Shown: positions 25,808-33,467 of the stretch, one piece after another
Layout of the letters: every line of letters starts with the position of its first letter
How positions within the stretch are numbered: position 1 is the first letter of the stretch
NCBI GenBank assembly: GCA_900543145.1
Contig: UQPZ01000011.1
Coordinates: 1 to 51,075 of the forward strand
DNA: 51,075 nucleotides
Direction: 5' to 3'
Source: an uncultured Ruminococcus sp.
GTDB taxonomy: Bacteria; Bacillota; Clostridia; Oscillospirales; Ruminococcaceae
The notes under the pieces: generated by a model
The model's input: the letters and a program-made list of their open reading frames with translations, nothing else
Databases searched by the model: none
Told to the model about the DNA's origin: nothing
Made by a program: the position numbers and the translations under genes

Positions 25808-26185
25808 ATGGCTATCAGGGAATCGGGAGAGGATTATCTTGAAACGATCCTTATCTTACATGAGCGGACTGGCTATGTCAGATCTATAGATATAGCGGCA
25901 GAACTGGGTTTTTCAAAGCCCAGCGTCAGCAGAGCAATGGGGATCCTGAAGGAGAGCGGTTTTATTACCGTTGAGCCGGACGGTCAGATCGTACTGACTA
26001 AGCAGGGTTATCTCAGAGCGAGAGAGGTTTACGACCGCCACCTGCTTATTACAAGGTTTCTGAGAGATGTTCTTATGGTAAGCGAAGAAAACACAAATGC
26101 CGACGCCTGCAAGATCGAACACGTTATAAGCCATGAGACCTTTGAAAAGCTTAACGTTTTCGTAGACAGCTATCTGAAAGACTGA
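25808..26185 (+). CDS. Metal-dependent transcription regulator, DtxR/MntR family
   Basis: A 125-aa repressor-type protein that senses Mn2+ or Fe2+. The winged helix-turn-helix fills residues about 5-70 (SGEDYLETIL, IAAELGFSKPSVSRAMGIL, LTKQG). The dimer/metal region has ADACKIEHVISHET with Cys, Glu and His ligands. There is no SH3 domain, as in MntR. A longer frame begins with GTG at 25796, but GAGGTG lies before the ATG at 25808, so that start is chosen. No metal transporter is adjacent, so its targets are elsewhere. Confidence 0.88.
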   Translation: MAIRESGEDYLETILILHERTGYVRSIDIAAELGFSKPSVSRAMGILKESGFITVEPDGQIVLTKQGYLRAREVYDRHLLITRFLRDVLMVSEENTNADACKIEHVISHETFEKLNVFVDSYLKD

Positions 26186-26221
26186 CGCTGATATTTATTT
26201 TCTTAGGGGGGAGCGGCTGAA

Positions 26222-27043
26222 ATGAAGATAGTAAAGGTGCTTAACAATAACGTTGTAATAGCTGACGGCGGAGCGGGAGAGGTTGTCGCTATGGGCAGCG
26301 GACTTGGCTTTCAGAAGAAAAAGGGAGATATTATAGCTAAAGACCGAATAGAAAAATACTTTACTCTTGCCGACGGCGGTTTGTATGAGGAATTCAGCAG
26401 GCTTATGGAGGATATTGATCCTGCCGCATTAAGGCTTTCGGAGCAGATAATTTCCGAGGCGGAGAGGATCCTTCCGGGCATACAGCTCGGTGAATCACTG
26501 CATATATCCCTGTGCGATCATATAAACGGAGTAATACGGCGTCAGGCGGAGGGAATAACGCTTGATAACGCCGTATGGACTGAGATCTGCAGGATATATC
26601 CGGACGAGTTCAGGCTCGGACAGTATGCGGTGGAGCTTATGAACGATAGCTTCGGATACAGTCTCGGAAACGGTGAGGCGGCGTTCATAGCCGTACATTT
26701 TATAAACGCTCAGGGCGGCGGCGCAGGAGAGAGCGGGAAAACGGCTAAGCTTATCAATGATATTTCAGAAATGGTAAGGGCGTATTTCAAAATTGAGCCT
26801 GATACGTCCGGAGTAAGCTACTATCGGTTCATAAGCCATATAAAAAGCTTTGCCGGAGCAGTTCTCGGCGGAGTCTTTTCCGAGGAGGACAGCGGTCTTT
26901 ATGGGTTTGTAAGTGAAAGGTATCCCGAGGCCTGCCGCTGTGCGGAGCAGATCAATAAAATGATCCAGATAAAGTATAAGGGCCGTATTACAAAGGACGA
27001 TACGGCGTATCTTGCCTTATATATAGACAGGCTTGTGAGATAA
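26222..27043 (+). CDS. LicT/BglG-type PRD antiterminator, orphan
   Basis: RNA-binding antiterminator controlled by PTS phosphorylation. The CAT RNA-binding domain is residues 1-55 (VKVLNNNVVIADGG, GSGLGFQKKKGD) and two PRD domains follow (about 65-170 and 172-273). PRD histidines: His100, His159 and His206 are in place, but the fourth is Tyr267 (AYLALYIDRL). Phosphorylation control of PRD2 is therefore altered. No PTS or beta-glucoside gene lies nearby; it sits between a DtxR-family gene and guaB. Family firm, target unknown. Confidence 0.9.
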   Translation: MKIVKVLNNNVVIADGGAGEVVAMGSGLGFQKKKGDIIAKDRIEKYFTLADGGLYEEFSRLMEDIDPAALRLSEQIISEAERILPGIQLGESLHISLCDHINGVIRRQAEGITLDNAVWTEICRIYPDEFRLGQYAVELMNDSFGYSLGNGEAAFIAVHFINAQGGGAGESGKTAKLINDISEMVRAYFKIEPDTSGVSYYRFISHIKSFAGAVLGGVFSEEDSGLYGFVSERYPEACRCAEQINKMIQIKYKGRITKDDTAYLALYIDRLVR

Positions 27044-27049
27044 GCCTTG

Positions 27050-27085
27050 AAAAACCGTTTCCGTCAGAATCCGGAAGCGGTTTTT
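27050..27085 (+). terminator. Terminator of the PRD antiterminator gene
   Basis: A 14-bp stem (27050-27063 with 27072-27085, one G-U) and a loop of 8, ending in five T. Confidence 0.85.
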
Positions 27086-27147
27086 CAGTACAAGTCGGTT
27101 CGACTCAGCATGAAATAAAAAGTTAATTATTTATTTATTGCCCCTGG

Positions 27148-27176
27148 TTGACTTTTACGGGCAAATGGTGTATATT
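27148..27176 (+). promoter_or_regulatory. Promoter of guaB
   Basis: TTGACT (27148-27153), 17-bp spacer, TATATT (27171-27176), about 60 bases before the start. Confidence 0.7.
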
Positions 27177-27236
27177 ATTAAGAATAATATAATAAGAAAA
27201 TGAAGTGAAAAGCTAAATGAAGTGGGAGGTTGTAAA

Positions 27237-28715
27237 ATGCTTAATGAAAACAGTATGAAAGAAAAATTCGGAAAGGAAGGACTTACCTTTGACGATGTTC
27301 TTCTTATTCCCGCAGAATCGGACGTTACTCCTAATATGATCAACCTTAAAACCAGACTTGCAGGGGATATTATGCTCAATACCCCTATCATGACTTCAGC
27401 AATGGATACCGTTACAGAGTCAAAAATGGCTATCGCTATCGCAAGAGAGGGCGGTATCGGTATTATTCACAAGAATATGACGGTCGAGAAGCAGGTCGAA
27501 GAGGTCGATAAGGTTAAGCGTTCAGAAAACGGCGTTATAGTAAATCCTTTTTCTCTTACAGGCGACAGAACGGTTGCCGAGGCTGACGAGCTTATGGGCA
27601 AATATAAGATCTCAGGAGTTCCTGTTGTTGACGAAAAGGGGAAGCTTGTCGGTATTCTTACAAACCGCGATCTGCGTTTCATTACTGATTTTGATATTAA
27701 GATCTCCGACGTTATGACTAAGGAAAACCTTGTTACTGCCCCCGTAAATACAAACCTTCAGCAGGCTCAGAAGATACTTATGAAGCATAAGATCGAGAAG
27801 CTTCCGCTTGTTGACGACAACGGTATGCTCAAGGGCCTTATTACTATAAAGGATATCGAAAAGGCTGTTCAGTATCCTAATTCTGCAAGAGATAAGAACG
27901 GCAGGCTTCTCTGCGGCGCAGCTATCGGAGTAACCGCTGATGTGCTTGACAGGGCTAAGGCACTTATTGACGCTCAGGTCGATGTGCTTGTTCTCGACTC
28001 TGCTCACGGTCATTCCAAGAATATAGTTACCTGTCTTAAAAGGGTCAAGGAGGCATTTCCGCATATCCCTGTTATTGCAGGAAATATCGCAACTGCCGAA
28101 GCGGCTGAGGCGCTTATCGCCGCAGGTGCAGATGCGCTCAAGGTAGGTATCGGCCCGGGTTCAATATGTACTACCCGTGTTGTTGCAGGTATAGGCGTTC
28201 CTCAGATAACGGCGGTTTACGACGTTGCCTGCGCTGCGTCCAAGCATAATATTCCTGTTATTGCAGACGGCGGAATAAAGTATTCGGGAGATATTGTAAA
28301 GGCTCTTGCCGCAGGAGCAAGCGTTGTTATGCTCGGCTCTCTGCTTGCAGGCTGTGAGGAAGCTCCTGGAGAAATGGAAATTTATCAGGGCCGTTCCTTT
28401 AAGGTATACAGAGGAATGGGTTCGCTTGCGGCTATGCAGTGCGGCTCTAAGGACAGATACTTTCAGGAGGGTGCAAGAAAGCTTGTGCCTGAGGGCGTAG
28501 AGGGACGTGTTCCGTTCAAGGGTGCGGTTTCCGATACTATTTTCCAGCTTGTCGGAGGAATCCGTTCGGGAATGGGTTACTGCGGCTGTCCTGATATCCA
28601 GACTCTGCACGAAAATGCCAAATTCGTAAGGATAACCGGCGCCGGACTCAAGGAGTCGCATCCTCATGATATTTATATAACAAAGGAAGCGCCTAACTAT
28701 TCGGCGCAGATATGA
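27237..28715 (+). CDS. guaB: IMP dehydrogenase
   Basis: Oxidises IMP to XMP with NAD+, the committed step of GMP synthesis. LTFDDVLLIP opens the barrel; two CBS domains are inserted at about 95-205; the catalytic Cys lies in GPGSICTTR and the flap region is near GMGSLAAMQ. Length 492 aa is normal. A GTG frame at 27222 extends upstream, but GGGAGG lies 6-7 bases before the ATG at 27237, which is the real start. Single-gene unit with its own promoter and terminator. Confidence 0.96.
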   Translation: MLNENSMKEKFGKEGLTFDDVLLIPAESDVTPNMINLKTRLAGDIMLNTPIMTSAMDTVTESKMAIAIAREGGIGIIHKNMTVEKQVEEVDKVKRSENGVIVNPFSLTGDRTVAEADELMGKYKISGVPVVDEKGKLVGILTNRDLRFITDFDIKISDVMTKENLVTAPVNTNLQQAQKILMKHKIEKLPLVDDNGMLKGLITIKDIEKAVQYPNSARDKNGRLLCGAAIGVTADVLDRAKALIDAQVDVLVLDSAHGHSKNIVTCLKRVKEAFPHIPVIAGNIATAEAAEALIAAGADALKVGIGPGSICTTRVVAGIGVPQITAVYDVACAASKHNIPVIADGGIKYSGDIVKALAAGASVVMLGSLLAGCEEAPGEMEIYQGRSFKVYRGMGSLAAMQCGSKDRYFQEGARKLVPEGVEGRVPFKGAVSDTIFQLVGGIRSGMGYCGCPDIQTLHENAKFVRITGAGLKESHPHDIYITKEAPNYSAQI

Positions 28716-28728
28716 TCTGAACGTAAAA

Positions 28729-28774
28729 AAATCGGAGAAAGGTACCGTTAAAGTATTCTTCTCCGATTTCTTTT
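28729..28774 (+). terminator. Terminator of guaB
   Basis: AAATCGGAGAA (28729-28739) pairs with TTCTCCGATTT (28759-28769), followed by C and four T. Confidence 0.85.
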
Positions 28775-28806
28775 GTGCAGGAGCAGTCAAATAATACTAG
28801 ACAACT

Positions 28807-28848
28807 AAAAAATACGGAGCAGGTCATTAGATCCATGCTCCGTATTTT
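28807..28848 (-). terminator. Terminator of the SGNH lipoprotein at 28879
   Basis: A 13-bp perfect stem (28809-28821 with 28836-28848). The A-run on the left is the U-tract for leftward transcripts; also usable rightward. Confidence 0.85.
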
Positions 28849-28878
28849 ATATTTCTATGTAATTTGCTTCTGCGCTTT

Positions 28879-30177
28879 CTATGAGATCAGCCAGCCGAGT
28901 ATCTCAAAGTTCTTTGCGCCGCTCTCGTCGACCGTAACTGTTACCGTGTGCTTTGCGGCCGTGTCCGAAGTATAAAGCTCGCTGTTTGTGGCATAATCGC
29001 CCCAGCCGCCTGTAAAGTCGCCGTTTACGTTTCCTACGTCCTCGCCGTCGATGTTAACAGTCACGCTGCCTGTATTTCCGTCAACTGTTTTATAATACAG
29101 CATACCGAGGTTCTTGAATTCCATCTCAAACGTAACAGAGCCGCCGGTTTTTGTTGCCCAGCCGTCCGCAAAGTTCCACGGGGAAGAGGGCTCTGTAAAC
29201 GCTCCTGCGTCTTTTACTGTAATATCTCCGTCCTTCTTGTTGGCAATAGCCGCCGCCGCATATTTATCTCCCGTGGGGGATTCTGCGTCAAACGGCTTTG
29301 GCTCTTCGGCTGAACCCGCAGTTTCCTTTACCTTTGAAGCAAAGTTGATAAGCATCTGACCGAGCATTATATGTCCCTGATCGTTGGGGTGAATATTGTC
29401 CGGTGAAATATCTTTCCATGCGATATTTCCTGCTTCTACCTCAGGAAGAACTGCGTCATGGTATGAGATTATCGGAATATCATATGCAAGACCGATCTCG
29501 GAGTGGACCTTCTGAGGACAGGTACCGTCCTCCATAGTCATTTCCACCAAAACTACTGCGGGATTGTTTTCGGCTGACAGGCACTTTCTGATAAGGCTGT
29601 CCATCGTAGCCTTGTAGAATTCGTTGTCAACGTCGTTTATAAACTCGATAAAAATAATATCTGGCTGAGCGTCTAATACGTCTTTCTGAACCCTGTGAAC
29701 TCCCAGATAAGAATCGGTAGCGCCTATTCCGGCATTGGTAACGTCAACGTAGTAGCTTACGTTTTCCTCCCACCAGGTCTTGAACTGGTTTACATACTGA
29801 TTTGAGCTTGAAGAGGTCACTGAGCCTGCGGTTATCGAGTCACCGAGGAAGGTTATCTTAGTTGTTTCCTTAGGATTGTCCACGGCGTTTTTCAGCTTCT
29901 GCGCAAGCCTTGAGGTATCGCCCTCGTTAAGAACAGAACGGATCAGCATATTTTCCGTACAGCCCTGTGCAATATCTACAGCTCCGTCGTTTACAGGAGC
30001 TTTCAGTTCGCTCTGAGACTCCGACGGCTTGGAATCGTCTTCGCTTTCGCTGGTCTGGGAGGACTGCGCCGAGCTTTTTACGTCATCTGAATCAGAGCTT
30101 GAATCTGAACCTCCGCAGCCTGAAAAAGCCATGGCGGTCATCATCAGCGCAACTGTGAATGCAAGCTTTTTTTTCAT
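28879..30177 (-). CDS. SGNH/GDSL hydrolase lipoprotein with C-terminal beta domain (paralogue of 12559)
   Basis: An exported 432-aa lipoprotein: signal with FSGC (Cys21), a long Ser/Asp/Glu linker (to about 60), then an SGNH domain with FLGDSITAGS (Ser), NAGIGATDS, EFINDVDN (Asn) and IHPNDQGH (Asp/His), then a jelly-roll-like domain from about 330. The layout matches the lipoprotein at 12559. Likely a cell-surface esterase on polysaccharide acetyl groups (inference). AAAGGA lies before the ATG. Transcribed divergently from a third esterase; the shared gap holds two LacI/CcpA-type operators. Confidence 0.87.
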   Translation of the reverse strand: MKKKLAFTVALMMTAMAFSGCGGSDSSSDSDDVKSSAQSSQTSESEDDSKPSESQSELKAPVNDGAVDIAQGCTENMLIRSVLNEGDTSRLAQKLKNAVDNPKETTKITFLGDSITAGSVTSSSSNQYVNQFKTWWEENVSYYVDVTNAGIGATDSYLGVHRVQKDVLDAQPDIIFIEFINDVDNEFYKATMDSLIRKCLSAENNPAVVLVEMTMEDGTCPQKVHSEIGLAYDIPIISYHDAVLPEVEAGNIAWKDISPDNIHPNDQGHIMLGQMLINFASKVKETAGSAEEPKPFDAESPTGDKYAAAAIANKKDGDITVKDAGAFTEPSSPWNFADGWATKTGGSVTFEMEFKNLGMLYYKTVDGNTGSVTVNIDGEDVGNVNGDFTGGWGDYATNSELYTSDTAAKHTVTVTVDESGAKNFEILGWLIS

Positions 30178-30244
30178 AGCAATATATATCCTTTCTTTGC
30201 TTCGGGCTGTTCTTACGCCCGTATTAATTATTTACAGCAAAATT

Positions 30245-30273
30245 ATTATACATCATAAACAGCTGATTTGCAA
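30245..30273 (-). promoter_or_regulatory. Promoter of the SGNH lipoprotein
   Basis: On the minus strand TTGCAA, 17-bp spacer, TATAAT. Confidence 0.75.
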
Positions 30274-30283
30274 GCGTTTTGCA
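30269..30283. promoter_or_regulatory. LacI-type operator overlapping the leftward -35
   Basis: TGCAAGCGTTTTGCA: TGCAA and TTGCA arms around a CG-containing centre, as in MalR-like LacI-family operators. It covers most of the -35 of the leftward promoter, so binding would repress. Confidence 0.5.
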
Positions 30284-30315
30284 CAAAAAATCTGTATTTT
30301 GCATGAACTTTTTTG

Positions 30316-30329
30316 TGAAAACGATTTCT
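30316..30329. promoter_or_regulatory. cre-like/LacI-type operator upstream of the CE2-like esterase
   Basis: TGAAAACGATTTCT matches the cre pattern at 13 of 14 positions. It ends 4 bases before the rightward -35. Confidence 0.6.
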
Positions 30330-30333
30330 ATTC

Positions 30334-30362
30334 TTGACATCGGATACGGCAGAGAGTAAAAT
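30334..30362 (+). promoter_or_regulatory. Promoter of the CE2-like esterase
   Basis: TTGACA (30334-30339), 17-bp spacer, TAAAAT (30357-30362). Confidence 0.75.
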
Positions 30363-30398
30363 AGAAAAAAGGTTTATGTAATAGGTTCGGAAGGAGGA

Positions 30399-31514
30399 AT
30401 GCCCGAAGCTCAGGGCATTATGATTAATATGGAGTTACTGAATGATATGAAGCTTATTTCGGCGGACGACGAAAATATTTCCTATATGGGAAGAACGGAA
30501 TATACGGATAAAAAAGCTGTTAAATTCGTATTTGCGGGAACGTCGGCAACTCTCAGATTTAAAGGAACGCAGATCTCGGCAGTGATCTTTAATCACAGAT
30601 TTTACAATATTATGGAACTTGGAGTAATTATAGACGGCAGAGAGGATAAGGTGCGCTTTGATACTGATTATGAGAAATTTACTTTGCTTCTTGCCGAAGG
30701 TCTTGAGTACGGTGAGCATGAGGTAACGCTGTTCAAGCGTCAGGATGCGTCGCACTATTTTGATTTTTACGGTTTTGCGGTCGATAAGGATGCCGAAGCG
30801 TTTCCTCCCGCTGCAAAGCCTGGCAGAAGAATAGAGTGCTACGGAGATTCCGTTTCGGCAGGAGCGGTATGTGAGGCTGTTGAATATACGGGGAAATGTG
30901 ACCCGGAGAACAACGAGGGACAGTGGGATAACGCTTGGCATTCCTATTCAATGATAACGGCGAGAAATCTCGGGGCGGAAATTAACAATATCGCTCAGGG
31001 CGGAATTGCGGTTTTTGACGGAACAGGCTATTATCACGCTCCCAACTATATCGGAATGGAAACGGCGTATAATAAGGTATGCTATTTTCCTGAAGCAGAG
31101 GGGGGATATTCGGAGTGGGATTTTTCTCGGTATACTCCCCATATAGTTATTCTTGCCGTAGGTCAGAACGATCAGCATAATGAAAAAGACGGCGATCCCG
31201 ATATTAATGACCCTCAGTTCAGAGAGCGCTGGAAATCGGGATACAGAAAAATAATCAAAGAGCTGCGTTCAAAGTATCCGAAGGCACAGTTTATAATGCT
31301 GCTGACGGTGCTTATGCATGATCCGGGCTGGGATAAAGCGGTGGACGAAATAGTATGCGGGCTTAAAGCAGAGGGAGATAAAAGGATCTCTCATTTTATG
31401 TTCAGGCGTACGGGAAAAGCAACTCCCGGTCACCCAAGACTGTCGGAGCAGTATGAAATGGCGGAGGAGCTTACGGCGTATATTTCAAATATGGATACCC
31501 AAATCTGGCAATAA
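30399..31514 (+). CDS. Carbohydrate esterase, CE2-like (jelly roll plus SGNH domain), no signal peptide
   Basis: A 371-aa protein with an N-terminal jelly-roll domain (about 10-130) followed by an SGNH hydrolase domain, the domain order of CE2 acetyl-xylan/acetyl-glucan esterases. Motifs: CYGDSVSAG (Ser), NIAQGG, AVGQNDQH (Asn) and PGHPRLSEQ (His). No export signal is visible, so it probably deacetylates oligosaccharides after uptake. The start is uncertain: AAGGAGG almost touches the ATG at 30399, while Met at 30420 is 22 bases away. A GCCC/GGGC hairpin lies between them. Confidence 0.85.
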   Translation: MPEAQGIMINMELLNDMKLISADDENISYMGRTEYTDKKAVKFVFAGTSATLRFKGTQISAVIFNHRFYNIMELGVIIDGREDKVRFDTDYEKFTLLLAEGLEYGEHEVTLFKRQDASHYFDFYGFAVDKDAEAFPPAAKPGRRIECYGDSVSAGAVCEAVEYTGKCDPENNEGQWDNAWHSYSMITARNLGAEINNIAQGGIAVFDGTGYYHAPNYIGMETAYNKVCYFPEAEGGYSEWDFSRYTPHIVILAVGQNDQHNEKDGDPDINDPQFRERWKSGYRKIIKELRSKYPKAQFIMLLTVLMHDPGWDKAVDEIVCGLKAEGDKRISHFMFRRTGKATPGHPRLSEQYEMAEELTAYISNMDTQIWQ

Positions 31515-31558
31515 ATCAAAATATGTATAAAAAATTCTAAAAAAATTTGAAAAACCCC

Positions 31559-31587
31559 TTGACAAACTGAAATTTATAGGTTATACT
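31559..31587 (+). promoter_or_regulatory. Promoter of glyS
   Basis: TTGACA (31559-31564), 17-bp spacer, TATACT (31582-31587), 33 bases before the ATG. No T-box leader is present. Confidence 0.8.
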
Positions 31588-31620
31588 ATAATACAGATAG
31601 ATAATTGAGGAGAATTAATA

Positions 31621-33003
31621 ATGCAGAATTCTGAAAAGACCATGGATAAAATCGTTGCTCTTTGTAAGAACAGAGGCTTTGTTTATTCAGGCAGCGAAAT
31701 TTACGGAGGTCTTGCAAATACATGGGACTACGGTCCTTTGGGCGTTGAGCTGAAAAACAACATCAAGAAGGCTTGGTGGAAAAAGTTTGTTCAGGAAACC
31801 CCATATAACGTAGGCCTTGATTCGGCGATTCTTATGAACCCTGAAACATGGGTGGCTTCCGGTCATTTAGGCGGCTTTTCCGATCCGCTTATGGACTGCA
31901 AGGCTTGTAAGACACGTCACAGAGCCGATAATCTTATTGAAGATTTCGACGGCACAAACGTTGCCGGCTGGACGAATGAGCAGATGATGAGTTACATAAG
32001 GGATAAAGGAATTGTTTGTCCTGAATGTGGAAAAAGCGATTTTACAGATATACGTCAGTTTAACTTGATGTTCAAGACCTTTCAGGGGGTTACCGAGGAT
32101 TCAAAATCCGAGTTGTATCTCCGTCCTGAAACGGCGCAGGGCATATTTGTTAACTTTGCAAATATACAGAGGACCTCTAGAAAGAAAGTACCTTTCGGCG
32201 TAGGACAGATCGGAAAGTCTTTCAGAAATGAGATAACTCCCGGAAACTTTATTTTCCGTGTAAGAGAATTTGAGCAGATGGAGCTTGAGTTCTTCTGCAA
32301 ACCCGGTACAGATCTTGAGTGGTTTCAGTATTGGAGGACCTATTGCAGGAATTTCCTGATAGACCTTGGTATCAAGGAGGAAAATCTCAGACTGAGGGAT
32401 CACGATCCTGAAGAGCTTTGCTTCTATTCAAAGGCAACTACAGACTTTGAATATCTCTTCCCGTTTGGTTGGGGCGAGCTTTGGGGCATTGCCGACAGAA
32501 CAGATTACGACCTTACTCAGCATCAGAATCACAGCGGAAAAAGCTTAGAGTATTTTGATCCTGAGGATAATTCAAAATATATACCTTATGTTATCGAGCC
32601 TTCTCTTGGCGTTGAAAGACTATTCCTTTCAATAGTTACGGAAGCTTATGACGAAGAGGTTATCGACGCGGAAAAGAACGATACCAGAACTGTAATGCGA
32701 CTGCATCCGGCTCTTGCACCTGTAAAGGCGTGTGTTCTTCCGTTGGTTAAAAAGCTTAAAGAGCCTGCACTCGAGCTTTACGGCAAGCTTGCGAAAAAGT
32801 TTGCTATCGAGTATGATGAGTCCGGTGCAATAGGCAAAAGGTATCGCAGACAGGACGAAATAGGAACTCCTATCTGTATAACCTATGATTTTGATTCTCT
32901 TGAAGACGGCTGTGTAACGGTTCGTGACCGTGACACAATGGAGCAGGAGAGGATCAGGATTGAGGAACTTGAAGCTTATATTGAAAAGAAGCTTGAGTTC
33001 TGA
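31621..33003 (+). CDS. glyS: Glycyl-tRNA synthetase, single-chain (alpha2) type
   Basis: Charges tRNA-Gly. It is the eukaryotic/archaeal-like homodimer form rather than GlyQ+GlyS. The opening CKNRGFVYSGSEIYGGL, the motif 2 region (FRNEITPGNFIFRVREFEQMELEFFC) and motif 3 (IEPSLGVERLFL) are clear; the anticodon-binding domain is at about 350-455. A CxxC pair near 95 and another near 140 (CPECG) may bind zinc. Length 460 aa is normal. GAGGAG precedes the ATG. Confidence 0.95.
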   Translation: MQNSEKTMDKIVALCKNRGFVYSGSEIYGGLANTWDYGPLGVELKNNIKKAWWKKFVQETPYNVGLDSAILMNPETWVASGHLGGFSDPLMDCKACKTRHRADNLIEDFDGTNVAGWTNEQMMSYIRDKGIVCPECGKSDFTDIRQFNLMFKTFQGVTEDSKSELYLRPETAQGIFVNFANIQRTSRKKVPFGVGQIGKSFRNEITPGNFIFRVREFEQMELEFFCKPGTDLEWFQYWRTYCRNFLIDLGIKEENLRLRDHDPEELCFYSKATTDFEYLFPFGWGELWGIADRTDYDLTQHQNHSGKSLEYFDPEDNSKYIPYVIEPSLGVERLFLSIVTEAYDEEVIDAEKNDTRTVMRLHPALAPVKACVLPLVKKLKEPALELYGKLAKKFAIEYDESGAIGKRYRRQDEIGTPICITYDFDSLEDGCVTVRDRDTMEQERIRIEELEAYIEKKLEF

Positions 33004-33034
33004 TTGATTTGATTTAAAAGATCTTGTATCTTTT

Positions 33035-33166
33035 AATAGCTGGCAGGTTTGCTTTATTATAGCAAACTAATGGGAGCGAGTTGTCAGGCCGGTAACCTGC
33101 TGCGCTTCTTATGGTGAATTAAGGGAGTAAAAACATCCGCTTCGGTAGTGGGTGTTTTTACTTTTT
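33035..33166 (+). ncRNA. Unidentified structured RNA with its own terminator
   Basis: Between glyS and the glutamate synthase cluster. A weak AAAAGAT/ATCTTTT terminator of glyS (33016-33034) comes first. Next, GTTTGCT/AGCAAAC (33047-33066), CAGG/CCTG inside AGCG/CGCT (33075-33106), and an alternative GCAGGTT/AACCTGC long-range pairing that encloses both. A strong terminator closes it at 33126-33166. There is no open frame of note. No known riboswitch or housekeeping RNA (6S, SRP, tmRNA, cobalamin) fits. Confidence 0.4.
33126..33166 (+). terminator. Terminator of the unidentified RNA
   Basis: A 13-bp stem (33126-33138 with 33150-33162, one G-U) followed by T-run. Confidence 0.85.
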
Positions 33167-33307
33167 ATTGGGGAAAATAATGCAGCTGGTTTTCTATTAT
33201 TTGAAGGAGGATTGCAGAAATCTTTCAAAAATCAGTACAAAAAGCAGATATTTATGATATGATTTGCACAATTTTGAATTGATGTATCAAAAATATTGCA
33301 AAATGGG

Positions 33308-33336
33308 TTGACAAAATCTTATATTTATGATAGAAT
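33308..33336 (+). promoter_or_regulatory. Promoter of the glutamate synthase cluster
   Basis: TTGACA (33308-33313), 17-bp spacer, TAGAAT (33331-33336). The leader is about 125 nt. Confidence 0.75.
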
Positions 33337-33346
33337 AACATACGCA

Positions 33347-33403
33347 GAACAAAGACGTTCATTTTACGGGCTGAATAAGCCTGTTTAATGTGCGTCTTTT
33401 TTT
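33347..33403 (+). promoter_or_regulatory. ANTAR-type attenuator: hexaloop hairpin overlapping a terminator
   Basis: GAAC-AAAGAC-GTTC (33347-33360) is a 4-bp hairpin whose six-base loop has A at position 1 and G at position 4, the ANTAR recognition pattern. Its bases 33351-33360 are also the 5' arm of a long terminator (AAAGACG with CGTCTTT at 33393-33399, inner CATT/AATG and ACGGGCT/AGCCTGT, then T-run to 33403). The two folds exclude each other. ANTAR targets normally have a second hexaloop hairpin upstream; I see no clear one. Confidence 0.55.
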
Positions 33404-33467
33404 GTATGCGGGAAATTTCCGGTCAGCAAGCCGGGTAAATACATTTAATTTATAAGGAGGAAATTGT

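Noticed and set aside
33035..33166. Cobalamin riboswitch or small SRP RNA
   Set aside because: TCAGG...ACCTGC and GTCAGG pieces resemble parts of these RNAs, but the core elements (B12 box; GGAA tetraloop with AGCAG) are absent and the length is wrong for a cobalamin aptamer.
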